From: Streptomyces sp. CG1
Lineage (GTDB): Bacteria > Actinomycetota > Actinomycetes > Streptomycetales > Streptomycetaceae
Reading direction: 5' to 3'
DNA: 64,000 bases
NCBI RefSeq assembly: GCF_041080625.1
Contig: NZ_CP163518.1
Coordinates: forward strand, 9,045,501-9,109,500
Part shown: positions 1 to 8,636 of the stretch, in pieces
Layout: the number at the start of each line of letters is the position of its first letter
Numbering within the stretch: position 1 is the first letter of the stretch
Position numbers and translations under genes: made by a program
The notes under the pieces: model-generated
What the model saw: only the letters and a program-made list of their open reading frames with translations
Told to the model about the DNA's origin: nothing
Databases searched by the model: none

Positions 1-1935
1 ACTGCGCTGGAGGGTGCGGGCCCGGGTCGTCGCCTCGTCGTAGAGCCCGGCCCGTTCCAGGGCCTGTGCGATCAGTCCGCTGAGCGCGGTCAGCAGCGTG
101 CGTTCGTCATCGTCCAGCACCCGCGGTCGGCCGAAGGAGATCACCGCGGCGCCGATCCCGCGCCCGGACACAGCCAGCGGCAGAAAGGCCCACGCCTGCT
201 TGCCGCCCTCCCGGACCAGGATCTCGGTTGCCGGGTAATGCTTCAGGAACTCCTCCGGTGAGGAGATGCAGAGGGGGGTGCGGGTGCGCAGGGCGTGCCC
301 CGCCGGGTTCGTGGTCTCTCCCACCGTCCACTTGCCGTCCAGCAGTCGGGTGAAGCGTTCCGAATATCCCCGGGAGCCGACCACGGTCAGCCGGTCGCCG
401 ACCGCGCCGAGCATGATGAGTCCGGTGGCCCCTAGAGGCGTCATCACGCCGTCGGCCACCGCTGTCATCACATCCTGGGCCGTGACAGCCTCGGCCAGCT
501 CCCGGGTGATCCGCTGCACCAGGGCCGCCCGCTCCTCGGCCGCCCGCTCCGCGGATGCCCGCTCGGCCTCGCGCAGATGCCGCTCGGTGGTGTCGGTGAT
601 GTAGAGCGTGAGGCCTTCCGGCACCGGCACCAGCCGCAAGTGGTACCAGGACGTCCCGTCCGGCCCCGGTACGTCGAATCCGGCCGGCTGGCCCTCGGCC
701 GCCGTGGCCCGGCACCGTTGCTCCAGCCCCGGCACGGCACGTACCGCGGGAATGTTCCAGAGCAGGGCTCCGGCGACATCCCCTGCGGCGCCCAGGAGCC
801 GCTCGGCGGCTTGATTGAGAAATCCGATGCGCCAGTCCGCGTCCAGGGAGACGAAGCCGTCGCTCATGTGCCGCAGCGCCCGCCCCACCGACTCGGCGGC
901 GGCGTGCGTCTCGCTGCTGTCCCGGAGGGTGCCGATCACCTTCACCGGCGTCGCCTCTTCGTCCGTGACCGTCCGGGCACGGGCCTCGATCCAGAGATAT
1001 GTGCCGTCCTTGCGCCGGACTCGGTACTCGTTCTGGAAGCCGCCGCGCAGCTGGATGCCCGTGTCGAAGCCGGCTACCGCCCTCGGCAGGTCGTCCGGGT
1101 GGATCAACGCTGCCCACGCCTCGATGCCGCCGGTCATCACCTCCGGATCGATGCCGGCCAGCACTTCCTCGACGGGCCGGTCGGCGGTCAGGGCGCCGGT
1201 GCGCAGGTCCCAGGTGTACGTGACGGAGGGCGCCCCTTCGACGTCCCACGCGGGGGTGGCCTCGCGCGGTCCTGGCCCGTTCTCCAGGGCGCGCAGCAAG
1301 GCGGCGGACGGATTGAGGATCCCGGACGCCCTGAGCCTTCCGGACATCCAGGCCGCCACCTCGGTCAGAAACGCGCACTCCGCCGCGCCGGGCTCGTCGC
1401 CGGGGGCGAAGAGGACGGACAGCGCGCCGCGTCGCCGGCCACCGCCTGGAACGGGGACGGCCAGGTGACCGATCCCGGCGGGCAGTCGGGAAGGCCACAG
1501 GGCGGCGGGGTCCCGGCCGGGCACCGGGTCCGGTGGGGCCAGGTCGGGCTGCCAGGTGATGGTGTCGTTGCGGGCGGCCCTGCTGGGCGGCGCCGTGCCC
1601 CGTACCGGGATGATCAGCCAGGGCCGGGTCATCGACTCCGGCAGGCCACTGCCGGCGACCAGGTAGAGGATGCCGCTCATGCCACCGCCCGGGAGATGCA
1701 CCATGCCGCCCAGGCCCTGCACCTCGGCCACCGCCTGCTGGAGCGCGGTCAGCAGCACCTCGACATCGTGCCGGTCCTCGTCCACGGCGTCGAGCAGCAG
1801 CATCCGCATGCGGTGTCGCTCCAAGGGCTGCACGGTCTGTATGGTCCGCAGCCCTTGCGGCTGGTGCAGCGGCCGGGGAGCGCGGGGCACGGACGAGTCG
1901 ATCTCGTGCCCATCGCTGCCTCTGGAATTCACCAC
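1..1935 (-). CDS. Multi-sensor GAF/PAS protein, 3' end outside window
   Basis: Reading from the right, the frame stays open from a GTG at 1935 (or the adjacent GTG at 1932) to the window edge, so the C-terminus is missing. The visible order is: a first GAF-like region (about residues 40-185), a PAS domain with a PAC tail (about 205-320; motif YRVRRKDGTYLWIEARA), a second PAS domain (about 330-430; FVSLDADWRIGFLNQAAERLLG), and a second GAF domain (about 460-600). In Streptomyces this order is usually followed by a SpoIIE-type PP2C phosphatase domain, which would lie beyond position 1. That part is inference. The GGAGG 12 bases before the GTG is a reasonable ribosome site; an internal ATG at 1809 is an alternative start. 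Likely a soluble sensor acting on anti-sigma-factor antagonists. Confidence 0.75.
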   Translation of the reverse strand, partial: MVNSRGSDGHEIDSSVPRAPRPLHQPQGLRTIQTVQPLERHRMRMLLLDAVDEDRHDVEVLLTALQQAVAEVQGLGGMVHLPGGGMSGILYLVAGSGLPESMTRPWLIIPVRGTAPPSRAARNDTITWQPDLAPPDPVPGRDPAALWPSRLPAGIGHLAVPVPGGGRRRGALSVLFAPGDEPGAAECAFLTEVAAWMSGRLRASGILNPSAALLRALENGPGPREATPAWDVEGAPSVTYTWDLRTGALTADRPVEEVLAGIDPEVMTGGIEAWAALIHPDDLPRAVAGFDTGIQLRGGFQNEYRVRRKDGTYLWIEARARTVTDEEATPVKVIGTLRDSSETHAAAESVGRALRHMSDGFVSLDADWRIGFLNQAAERLLGAAGDVAGALLWNIPAVRAVPGLEQRCRATAAEGQPAGFDVPGPDGTSWYHLRLVPVPEGLTLYITDTTERHLREAERASAERAAEERAALVQRITRELAEAVTAQDVMTAVADGVMTPLGATGLIMLGAVGDRLTVVGSRGYSERFTRLLDGKWTVGETTNPAGHALRTRTPLCISSPEEFLKHYPATEILVREGGKQAWAFLPLAVSGRGIGAAVISFGRPRVLDDDERTLLTALSGLIAQALERAGLYDEATTRARTLQRS

Positions 1936-2457
1936 GGCCGACTGTCGCCTCCGCTCATCGCTCGGCTACTCGCTGGGCTGGATGTGATCGAATGTGATCG
2001 GATGCGGACCGCAGTGATCTACATCCGTCTGATCCATCCTAATCCGAATGAATTTAGGCGATTTAATCTTCTCCGGCCGGTTTCCGCAACGCATCCACTG
2101 TATGTGGCGTTGGCTCACTCTCTGTTGCCGTTGAGGCCCCCGCGCGCTATCGAGGATCCGGGATGGCGCACGGAATGATCCCGGTCTTGCGTAGTCCGGG
2201 CAGGCATTGGCGTATGTCATTCATACGTCGGGTGCGACGCGACGGCGCCCAAGGCAACTTCCCTTCATGAAAGGCGAGTTGGCGGCCCGCGACCAGCACG
2301 AGCACCGCTGCCCTTCCACAGGCCCTGGCCACCCGCCCCGCAAAGTCGTCATCCAGCCCGCTGACCCCGGCAGGCATTCCGTCAGCCCAGAAGCTGTATT
2401 CCGAGACGGCCTGCACGGGGTTGACAGGCAGCTGTCCTCACCACATGGCTGTCGTGA
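1936..2457. other. Intergenic region without a recognisable gene
   Basis: About 520 bases between two leftward genes. The part from 1985 to 2075 is clearly less GC-rich than its surroundings and probably holds the promoter of the leftward sensor gene. Short open frames here, for example 2147-2416 on the minus strand, show no recognisable family. I see no RNA gene or mobile element. Confidence 0.5.
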
Positions 2458-3576
2458 TCACTCTTCGTGCCCGCGATCGAGGTTCAGGCAGAGCGCCCAG
2501 ACGTCGGAGTAGGTGTTCGGCGAGGGCGATCCCCCGACGTGGATGTCCGCTGTCCAAGAGGCGGCCGTGCCGGTCCCGTCACCGACCGGGCTGCCGCCGG
2601 AGTCGCTGGGGAAGCTTCCGATGAGGTGGGTTCCGCCCGACCCTGCCTTGGTGAAGTCGGTCGTCGTCACGTTGCCGCCGCTGGCGGCGGCGCCCCCGCT
2701 GACCAACACCTGATGCTCCCTCCCGCTATTGCGTTCCCAGGCCTGGTCGGCGCAGCCGACTGTTGCCGTCTGGCTCGTGCCTGCCGTGGTCGGGCCGCTC
2801 AGCTCGCGGAAGTGGACTGTCGTGGTGATGCCTCGGACGTTGATGTCGTTGCCACTGCAGATCGCGTAGGCGTAGGTCGTGTTGTCGCTGTCGCGTCCAC
2901 CACCGATTCCCCCGACGGCGGTCCAGGAGTCGGGGTTGGTCTCCCCGTCCGCGGCGGCTTTCTGGCCGAAGTCGTGTGTGGCGTCGTTGAAAGAAGGGAA
3001 GGTGGCGATCGGCTTGAGGCTGCCGACGCTGGCGGGGGTGGTCCGGGCGCCGCCACCGAGCAGGACCGTGCCGGCCGGGCAGGTTGCCACGACGGTCTTC
3101 GCCGTCTGTCCGACGGAGGGGCCGGCGATCTTGTTCATGACCACCTGGGTGTGCTTGATCCGGTTGCTCGAAAGGCACACCGCGTACGGAGTGGTGGAGA
3201 AGTCGGGGCTGGAGTTGCTCCCACTTCCGCCGAATGCGAGCCAGTGCTTCACATCGGTGCCGACGACCCCGGTCGAGCCGGTGTATTCGGTGACCCCGTC
3301 GGGGCTGGGCGCGATACCCATCACGTGGTTGCCGTTCCCCGCTCGGTCGCTGCCGGTGTTCTGGTCGATCCCGCCACCGGAAATCAGACCTTGGGCGCAG
3401 TCCGCGTGGGCCGAGACACCGGTGAAGGGGGTTGCGGGGCCCATGGTGGGTCCGGGGGTCGTCACGGTGACGTCCGCGGTATCGGCATACGCGATCTCCG
3501 GCACCGCCATGGCGAGCACGGCACCCGGGATGAGTATCCTCGCCAGGGCGGACTTCCGGGAAATGCTCTTCTTCAT
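2458..3576 (-). CDS. Secreted protein of three Cys-bounded repeat modules (paralogue 1)
   Basis: 372 residues with a Sec signal peptide (KK at residues 2-3, hydrophobic core about 11-26, likely cleavage after AYA at 31). The start at 3576 is chosen over upstream frames because AGGA sits about 6 bases before it and the signal peptide follows at once. The mature protein consists of three similar modules of about 75-90 residues, each bounded by two cysteines: C60-C134, C166-C240 and C275-C363. Each opens with a small Gly-rich motif (ISGGG, LLGGG, LVSGG), has a P-S pair and a W-x-A in the middle, and ends in Y/W-A-x-C. I do not recognise a named family. The neighbour at 3712-4788 is a full-length paralogue with the same Cys register. 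Function unknown; probably extracellular, with one disulfide per module. Confidence 0.8.
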   Translation of the reverse strand: MKKSISRKSALARILIPGAVLAMAVPEIAYADTADVTVTTPGPTMGPATPFTGVSAHADCAQGLISGGGIDQNTGSDRAGNGNHVMGIAPSPDGVTEYTGSTGVVGTDVKHWLAFGGSGSNSSPDFSTTPYAVCLSSNRIKHTQVVMNKIAGPSVGQTAKTVVATCPAGTVLLGGGARTTPASVGSLKPIATFPSFNDATHDFGQKAAADGETNPDSWTAVGGIGGGRDSDNTTYAYAICSGNDINVRGITTTVHFRELSGPTTAGTSQTATVGCADQAWERNSGREHQVLVSGGAAASGGNVTTTDFTKAGSGGTHLIGSFPSDSGGSPVGDGTGTAASWTADIHVGGSPSPNTYSDVWALCLNLDRGHEE

Positions 3577-3657
3577 TGAATCCTGCTTTCTGGTGACAAC
3601 GCGGTGAAGGTGACGGGACAACGCCCCTTGTGGGTCACCGAGGCGGGACGGTTGCTC

Positions 3658-3692
3658 TGCGGGCGGGCTGCCGGGTACCGTGCCCGCCCGCA
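3658..3692 (-). terminator. Hairpin terminator after paralogue 2
   Basis: A perfect 11-bp stem (TGCGGGCGGGC at 3658-3668 against 3682-3692) with a 13-base loop lies about 20 bases past the stop of the leftward gene at 3712. It separates the two tandem paralogues, so they are probably transcribed independently, at least in part. Confidence 0.65.
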
Positions 3693-3711
3693 GGTCAGTG
3701 GCGCCGGTGAC

Positions 3712-4788
3712 TCAGATGCCGTCGTTGGCGCAGAGCGCCCAGACGTCGGAGTGGTTGATCGTCGACGTCATCCCGCCGGTGTGAGTGAACGCCGTCCAGG
3801 ACGCCGCCGTCGTGCTCCCGTCACTGACGGGGTTGCCGCTGGAGTCGCTGGGGAAGCTTCCGTTGAGGTGGTCGCCGGCCGAGCCCGGACCGGTGAAGTC
3901 GGTGGTGGTCACGTTGCCCCCGCTGATGGCGGCGCCCCCGCTCACCAGGTTCCCGTCCCCCGTACCACAGCTGGCGGTCGTGTTCTGGCCAGTGCTCCCG
4001 GCGTTCGGGCCGTTCGCCTCGCTGTAGCGGACCTTCACGGTGACGCCGCTCACGTTGATGCCACTACCACTGCAGATCGCGTAGGCATAAGTCTCGTTGC
4101 CGGCGTTGGCGCTGTTGTCCCAGCCGACGGCGCTCCAGGAGTCGGGGTTGGTCTCTCCGTCCGCAGCGGCCTTCTTGCCGAAGTCGTGTGCGGAGTTGTT
4201 GAACGTGGGGAAACCGGCGATCGCCTTGAAGTTGCCGGTATTGCCCGGTGTGACGAGAGCACCGCCGCCGAGCAGGGCCGTGTTGGCCGGGCAGGTGGCC
4301 GTCACGAGGCCCGGTGTCGAAGCGGTGGTGGGTGCGTTCACCTTGTTCATGACCACCTGGGTGTGGTTGATGAGGTTGCTGGTGAAGCACACCGCGTAAG
4401 GAGTGGTGGAGAAAGAGGAGTTGATCTGTCCTCCGCTTCCGCCCTTCGCGATCCAGTACGCCACATCGGTACCGACAACCCCGGTCGAACCGGTGTATTC
4501 GGCGGCACCGTCCGAGCTGGGCTCGGTGCCCAGCACGTGGTTGCCGTTCACACCCGTACCGGTGCCGGTGGCCTGGTCGATCCCGCCGCTGGAAAGGAGA
4601 CCGCTGGTGCAGTGGGCACTGGTGGAGATCGAAGAGTCGATGGTTGTGGGTCCGAGCGTGGCGCCGGGGGTTCGCACGGTGACGCTCACGGTGTTGGCAT
4701 ACGCGGCCCCTGGCGCGGCCAGGACCAACAGGGCCCCTACGATCAGCGTTTTTCCTACGGCGAAGCGCCGCAGAGATATCTCTGTCAT
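3712..4788 (-). CDS. Secreted protein of three Cys-bounded repeat modules (paralogue 2)
   Basis: 358 residues. Signal peptide with hydrophobic core about 14-28 and likely cleavage after AYA at 31. AAAGGG lies about 8 bases before the ATG. It aligns along its whole length with the product of 2458-3576: cysteines fall at 60/134, 166/239 and 274/353, and blocks such as TGSTGVVGTDV, HTQVVMNK, AAADGETNPDSW and SGGNVTTTDFT are shared. The two genes are tandem, in the same direction, with a terminator between them, which indicates a local duplication. No catalytic motif is visible. A cell-surface or secreted structural/binding role is inference only. Confidence 0.8.
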   Translation of the reverse strand: MTEISLRRFAVGKTLIVGALLVLAAPGAAYANTVSVTVRTPGATLGPTTIDSSISTSAHCTSGLLSSGGIDQATGTGTGVNGNHVLGTEPSSDGAAEYTGSTGVVGTDVAYWIAKGGSGGQINSSFSTTPYAVCFTSNLINHTQVVMNKVNAPTTASTPGLVTATCPANTALLGGGALVTPGNTGNFKAIAGFPTFNNSAHDFGKKAAADGETNPDSWSAVGWDNSANAGNETYAYAICSGSGINVSGVTVKVRYSEANGPNAGSTGQNTTASCGTGDGNLVSGGAAISGGNVTTTDFTGPGSAGDHLNGSFPSDSSGNPVSDGSTTAASWTAFTHTGGMTSTINHSDVWALCANDGI

Positions 4789-5415
4789 CGAATTTTCCCT
4801 TTCGAGGTATCCATGTGGTGGACACGGACAGGGCGGGGCTGTACGACGCGCAGCCCTCGGCCCGTGGCGCCGTCGTGTCCGTCGATATGGAAGGCCGCTT
4901 GGTGGAAAGCGGGTTGGTGGAGAGCGGCTTGGTGGAAAGGTGGATGGTGGTGGGCGGGTATCCGGCCGGTGCTGTTCGGCCGACCAACCGCACTCGCGGA
5001 AGGCCCTTACGGCGGGAGCCAGGCGGCGGCAACGCGAGGTTCAGGGATGCGGGGAGCCGTACGATCAGACCAGTTGAGGGGGCGCCGGCTTGTTGACGCA
5101 GTTCTCCGAGCGCTGACGAAACGCGTGGGTGCCGCGGCACGGGCTGCCACAGAGCCGGGCGTCGTCGCCGGACTGTCGGGGGATCACCACAACACCCGCT
5201 GCCGGACGCGGCCATGTGCGCAGATCCATGCCAGATCCTCTGTGTTCGGGGGCTCGAGGGCGGAGCTGATTGAAGCAGCGACCCGAGAGCGCGCACTACT
5301 GGTGCCAAGTACAAAAACTCGACAGCTCCTGGCTGCGTCATTGGATAGGGGCACAGGGGGATGGTGGCGGTGGTGACCATGGTGCGGGTGCGGGTGGGGG
5401 CGTTCATCGGACATG
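4789..5415. other. Intergenic region with short imperfect repeats
   Basis: About 630 bases upstream of the secreted paralogue. Between about 4895 and 4945 there are three imperfect copies of a unit close to CTTGGTGGAAAGCGG. No convincing coding frame: the long leftward frame through here is a shadow extending out of the neighbouring gene. It presumably carries the promoter of the 3712-4788 gene; no clear -10/-35 can be named. Confidence 0.45.
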
Positions 5416-5450
5416 CCCGTGCCCCAGACCGGGTGGGTCTGGGGCACGGG
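5416..5450 (-). terminator. Strong hairpin terminator of the peptidase operon
   Basis: Perfect 15-bp inverted repeat, CCCGTGCCCCAGACC at 5416-5430 against 5436-5450, with the 5-base loop gggtg. It lies about 20 bases past the stop of the leftward gene at 5472. No U-tract follows, which is usual in high-GC actinobacteria. Confidence 0.8.
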
Positions 5451-5471
5451 GAGCGGGGCCGGGGAGGTGGC

Positions 5472-6425
5472 TCAGCTGGTGCGGCGCGAGTGGCGCAGGT
5501 GGCGGATGCCGAAGCAGGCGCCGAGCAAGGCGGCGACGCCCGCGGTGACGGCTGCCGCGGCGGTCGCGGCGGTCGACGCGGGTGCGGCGGACGCGCGCGG
5601 GGGCGCGGCCGTACCGCCGTAACCGCCGCCCTTGCCCGCCCGGTCGTAGGCGGATCCCGGGAGCTTGTCGCCGTATTTCGCGTGTACGAGGCGCTGGTAG
5701 GCGGCCAGGGTCACACCGCCGTTCCCCACGGCGCGCCGCGCGTCGGGGTCGAGCGGGAGCACACGGCCGTCGCGCAGCACATACCAGGCGTCGATCTGCG
5801 GTTCCCGGAAGACGGTTCCGAGGCCGTGCGCCTGGCTGACGTAGTCGGTCTCGTCACCGCCGGTCGCGATGTTGACGACCTTCCATCCCTTCGCCGTCCG
5901 TGCGGTCCACACCGAGGCGACCTGGCCGTCCGCGGAGACAGCCTTGCTCGCGACGAACTGCGGATCGGCGACAGGGGCGCCCGGGCGTCCGGCGACGAAC
6001 CCCGGGTCGAGGAAGGAGACGGTCACCGACGGCCCGACCAGGTGCGGGCGGGCCGCGCTCTGCGCGATCGCGCCGTCGCGGGCGAAGAAGCGCGAGAGGG
6101 TGAGGAGGGTGGCCGGGGTTGACGCCGCCTCGCGCGCCTCAACGGTGTCGGCGGCGGTGAAGGACGCGGGGAAGCCGCCGGCGGCCGCCGCGTGGGCGGT
6201 GGCCGGGGCGAGTGCGCCGAGGGCCGCGGTGGCGGCGAGCACCACGACCGCCGCGCCCGTGCGGACGGACTTGCGGCCGGAGGGCGCGTGCCGGTTCGGT
6301 GCGCGGCGCGTTGGTGTGCGGCGCTTCGGTGACGTCGGGGTCGGTGACGTGCCGCTCGATGGCATCTGGGGCGGTGTGGTCTGGGGCGGCGTGGTCAGGA
6401 TCGGTGACGTGCGGATCGGGGTCAT
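5472..6425 (-). CDS. Exported Ala-rich protein with C-terminal membrane anchor
   Basis: 317 residues. The first 53 residues are Pro/Thr/Arg-rich and unusual for a signal peptide n-region. A hydrophobic stretch (about 56-78) ending in ATAHAAAAGG looks like the export signal. The middle contains a compact domain (YVSQAHGLGTVFREPQ, DAWYVLRDGRVLPLD) of no family I recognise. An Ala-rich linker leads to a C-terminal hydrophobic helix (about 286-305) followed by RHLRHSRR, so the protein is probably held in the membrane. The ATG is 4 bases past the stop of the cysteine peptidase gene, and its GGAG lies inside that gene's end, so the two are translationally coupled. It may be a substrate, inhibitor or anchor partner of the peptidase. 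Confidence 0.7.
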   Translation of the reverse strand: MTPIRTSPILTTPPQTTPPQMPSSGTSPTPTSPKRRTPTRRAPNRHAPSGRKSVRTGAAVVVLAATAALGALAPATAHAAAAGGFPASFTAADTVEAREAASTPATLLTLSRFFARDGAIAQSAARPHLVGPSVTVSFLDPGFVAGRPGAPVADPQFVASKAVSADGQVASVWTARTAKGWKVVNIATGGDETDYVSQAHGLGTVFREPQIDAWYVLRDGRVLPLDPDARRAVGNGGVTLAAYQRLVHAKYGDKLPGSAYDRAGKGGGYGGTAAPPRASAAPASTAATAAAAVTAGVAALLGACFGIRHLRHSRRTS

Positions 6426-6429
6426 GGGG

Positions 6430-7068
6430 TCACGCTCCGATCCCGTAGAGCGAGTGGGTCCACGTGAACGAGTTGTTGCTCACGTAGTAGTCGTAATCCC
6501 CCCAGTTGTAGCGGTAGTTGGAGGGCCACGGGTCACCCCAGTAGACCTGGTTGGCGGAGGTGTCGTAGCCGTACAGCACATGCATGTGCCCACCCCCGGA
6601 GCTCCACTCGATGCGTGTCTCGACCGGGCGGTCGGCGTTGATCTCGTTCTGCACGGTGCCGTAGCGCAGATAACCGCTCACGTACGTACCGGGGTTGATG
6701 CCCATCCAGTCGAGGGCGTTCTGCACGTCGTCCAACGCCGCCTGCCAGTTGCCGCAGGTGCTGCCCTGGGGCCGGTTGAAGGCGGCGTCGCAGAACTGGT
6801 TCTGGGTGTAGTTGCGCCCGAACCACGACGCGATGGTGTCGCCGCTGGCCGCCCAGCACCAGTTGCTGTTCTGCTGCGCCTGCATGGTGATGTTGAGGCG
6901 CTTGGCGGTGGGAGCGGTGGGGCGAGCGGCGGCCCGAGGTGCGGCGTGCGGAGCGGGATTCGGAGCGGCGTGAGCGGAGGCTGTTGGTACGAGGGCGGGC
7001 GTCAGTACGGCGACGGCCGTGAGGACCGCTGCCTCCAGCCGTCTACGGCCCCGGGTGGTACTGGACAT
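6430..7068 (-). CDS. Secreted papain-like (C39-type) cysteine peptidase
   Basis: 212 residues. Signal peptide with hydrophobic core about 14-26 ending in ASAHA. The motif QQNSNWCWAASGD carries the nucleophile Cys in the NWCWAAS context typical of papain-like/Peptidase_C39_2 proteins. GGGHMHVLYGYD supplies the catalytic His, and YWGDPWP the third residue (Asp in place of Asn). The start is the ATG at 7068 with GGGAGGAA upstream; an in-frame upstream start at 7167 would only add a Cys/Arg-rich stretch without export logic. First gene of a two-gene operon with 5472-6425. Similar secreted proteins act on peptides outside the cell; the substrate is unknown. Confidence 0.8.
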   Translation of the reverse strand: MSSTTRGRRRLEAAVLTAVAVLTPALVPTASAHAAPNPAPHAAPRAAARPTAPTAKRLNITMQAQQNSNWCWAASGDTIASWFGRNYTQNQFCDAAFNRPQGSTCGNWQAALDDVQNALDWMGINPGTYVSGYLRYGTVQNEINADRPVETRIEWSSGGGHMHVLYGYDTSANQVYWGDPWPSNYRYNWGDYDYYVSNNSFTWTHSLYGIGA

Positions 7069-7182
7069 GGCGTTCCTCCCAGTCAGGGTGGGGGTGGAGG
7101 AGCGCGTCCGGACGCTGCGACAGCAGCATCGATCTCTTGTTGGGTCCCGGTCAATGAAGTTATCCACAGGGCTGGCGGCGAA

Positions 7183-7279
7183 GTGAACTCCACCCGTACG
7201 GTTGTGAACGCCACGGCAGGTACCAGCAGTTGGCAGCGCAAGTGACGCCCCGTTCCAGGGCGGGGGAGTGAACGTTCAC
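7183..7279. promoter_or_regulatory. Palindrome and half-sites in a divergent promoter region
   Basis: Between the leftward peptidase operon and the rightward regulator gene lies the perfect 12-bp palindrome GTGAACGTTCAC at 7268-7279. The half-site GTGAAC also occurs at 7183 and 7204, each followed by a C-C-A-C stretch. This is a plausible operator for the adjacent regulator (7321-8304), which would then control itself and the peptidase pair. Inference from position and symmetry only. Confidence 0.4.
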
Positions 7280-7320
7280 AGGTCAACAATCGGAGGGGGT
7301 GGGGGGAGGGGAGGGGCCCA

Positions 7321-8304
7321 ATGGCAGCACACGGTACCGATCGCCGTGCCACCCCGCGCCCCGGCGCCCCAGCCCCCGGCTCGTTCCGCCGCCCCACCCC
7401 CGAGGCCGAACTCGCCGAAGCCCTGCGTACCGGCCCGTTCTCCGTCGCGCTGCGGGCCGCGCTTGCCGCACGCGGGCTGGCTCTGCATCGCGTGCAGCAC
7501 CGGCTCGCCCAGCGCGGCATACGTGTCGGCGTGACCAGCCTCAGCTACTGGCAGCGCGGTGTACGGCGGCCCGAGCGGCCCGAGTCGCTTCGTGCCGTCA
7601 CCGCACTTGAGGAGGTCCTGGACCTTCCCCCGCACGCCCTCACCCGCCTGATAGGCCCACGTGCCACCAGTGACCGTCCCCCGGCCCGCCCGTACAGCGC
7701 CCTCCTCGAACCCGCCGCCGCGCTCGAATCGCTGCTGGCGAGTCTGGCGGCACCCGCGGACGGTGGGCTGCACACCGTGATCCACTACGAGCACGTTCAC
7801 ATCGGTGCCCATCGAGAGCTCGCCGCCCGCGACTCGCAGCACGTCGTACGGGCCCACCGCGATGGCGTCGACCGCTATCTCGCCATCCATCACGGCGACC
7901 CGGGCTGCGACACGGAACGGGTACGGGTACTCGGTCTCGGCAACTGCCGGGTCGGGCGGATCCGGCGCCACGGCGCTTCGGGGGTGATCGTCGTCGAGCT
8001 GCTCTTCGACGGGCGGTTGAGAGCCGGGGAGACCGCCGTCCTGGGGTACCGCTTCGAGGACGGAACCGGCGCGCCCAGCCACGAGTACGTTCGCGGCTTC
8101 ACCTACGGCGGCGGCCAGTACGTCCTCCAGGTCGGCTTCGACCGCGCCGCCCTGCCCGTCCACTGCCGCCGCTTCGCCCGTCCCTCGGCGACCGCCCCTC
8201 GCGAGGCGGTCGCCGATCTGACGCTGAACGCCCATGGCTCGGTCCACCTCATGGAGCAGCAGATACGGCCGGGCGTGCTCGGTATCGCATGGGAGTGGGA
8301 CTAG
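7321..8304 (+). CDS. XRE-like HTH regulator with C-terminal sensor region
   Basis: 327 residues. Residues about 38-105 resemble a degenerate Cro/XRE-type helix-turn-helix (FSVALRAALAARGLALHRVQHRLAQRGIRVGVTSLSYWQRG...RPESLRAVTALEEVLDLPPHALTRLIG). The remaining 200 residues form a beta-rich region with no family I can name (VRVLGLGNCRVGRIRRH, EYVRGFTYGGGQYVLQVGFD). Cytoplasmic; no membrane segment. It is divergent from the peptidase operon with a palindromic site between them, which suggests local control. Such proteins are common as orphan regulators in Streptomyces. Confidence 0.65.
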   Translation: MAAHGTDRRATPRPGAPAPGSFRRPTPEAELAEALRTGPFSVALRAALAARGLALHRVQHRLAQRGIRVGVTSLSYWQRGVRRPERPESLRAVTALEEVLDLPPHALTRLIGPRATSDRPPARPYSALLEPAAALESLLASLAAPADGGLHTVIHYEHVHIGAHRELAARDSQHVVRAHRDGVDRYLAIHHGDPGCDTERVRVLGLGNCRVGRIRRHGASGVIVVELLFDGRLRAGETAVLGYRFEDGTGAPSHEYVRGFTYGGGQYVLQVGFDRAALPVHCRRFARPSATAPREAVADLTLNAHGSVHLMEQQIRPGVLGIAWEWD

Positions 8305-8624
8305 GACGGGTACGAACGTGCAGGTCACAGGCAGTCGTTGACGGCCGTTGGGAGGGCGTTGGCCTGGTAGCGGACCGCGAGCCTGCCGACGGCGTACCGA
8401 GCACGCCCGGTCCCAGGGACCGTTACTCGGCGGACATCCCGCCGACGGATACCCGGTGCGGACCCGGAACCATGGCTGTCGATCAGCTGTCGGCAGGCGG
8501 CCGGACTTCCTGCCCATCGACAACAGCGGCTCCAGGACCGGCCCACTGCGCGTCCGTCAGATCCCCGCCGGTGCCGTCTCCTCAACTCCCTTCGGAGAGG
8601 TCGGTGGAGCGGCTGGCGCGGCCG
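8305..8624. other. Intergenic region, no gene seen
   Basis: About 320 bases between the regulator and the FGE-like gene. Open frames on both strands are short, show no family resemblance and lack ribosome sites. The only signal is the promoter at its right end. Confidence 0.5.
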
Positions 8625-8630
8625 TAGGGT
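8625..8630 (+). promoter_or_regulatory. -10 element of a leaderless transcript
   Basis: TAGGGT ends 6 bases before the GTG start at 8637 and no ribosome binding site lies between. This is the spacing of leaderless actinobacterial transcripts, whose 5' end is the start codon. Confidence 0.5.
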
Positions 8631-8636
8631 GGTCCG

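Noticed and set aside
107..1498. Long Arg-rich frame on the minus strand (463 codons)
   Set aside because: It is a shadow frame. The neighbouring minus-strand frame gives clear GAF and PAS motifs over the same bases.
2147..2416. 89-codon minus-strand frame between the sensor and the secreted paralogue
   Set aside because: No ribosome site or recognisable family. Some resemblance to the tail of a transposase was considered, but nothing specific supports it.
4064..5407. 447-codon minus-strand frame through paralogue 2 and its upstream region
   Set aside because: Overlaps the well-supported signal-peptide protein in another frame and reads as Arg/Pro-rich shadow; the part beyond it has no start signals.
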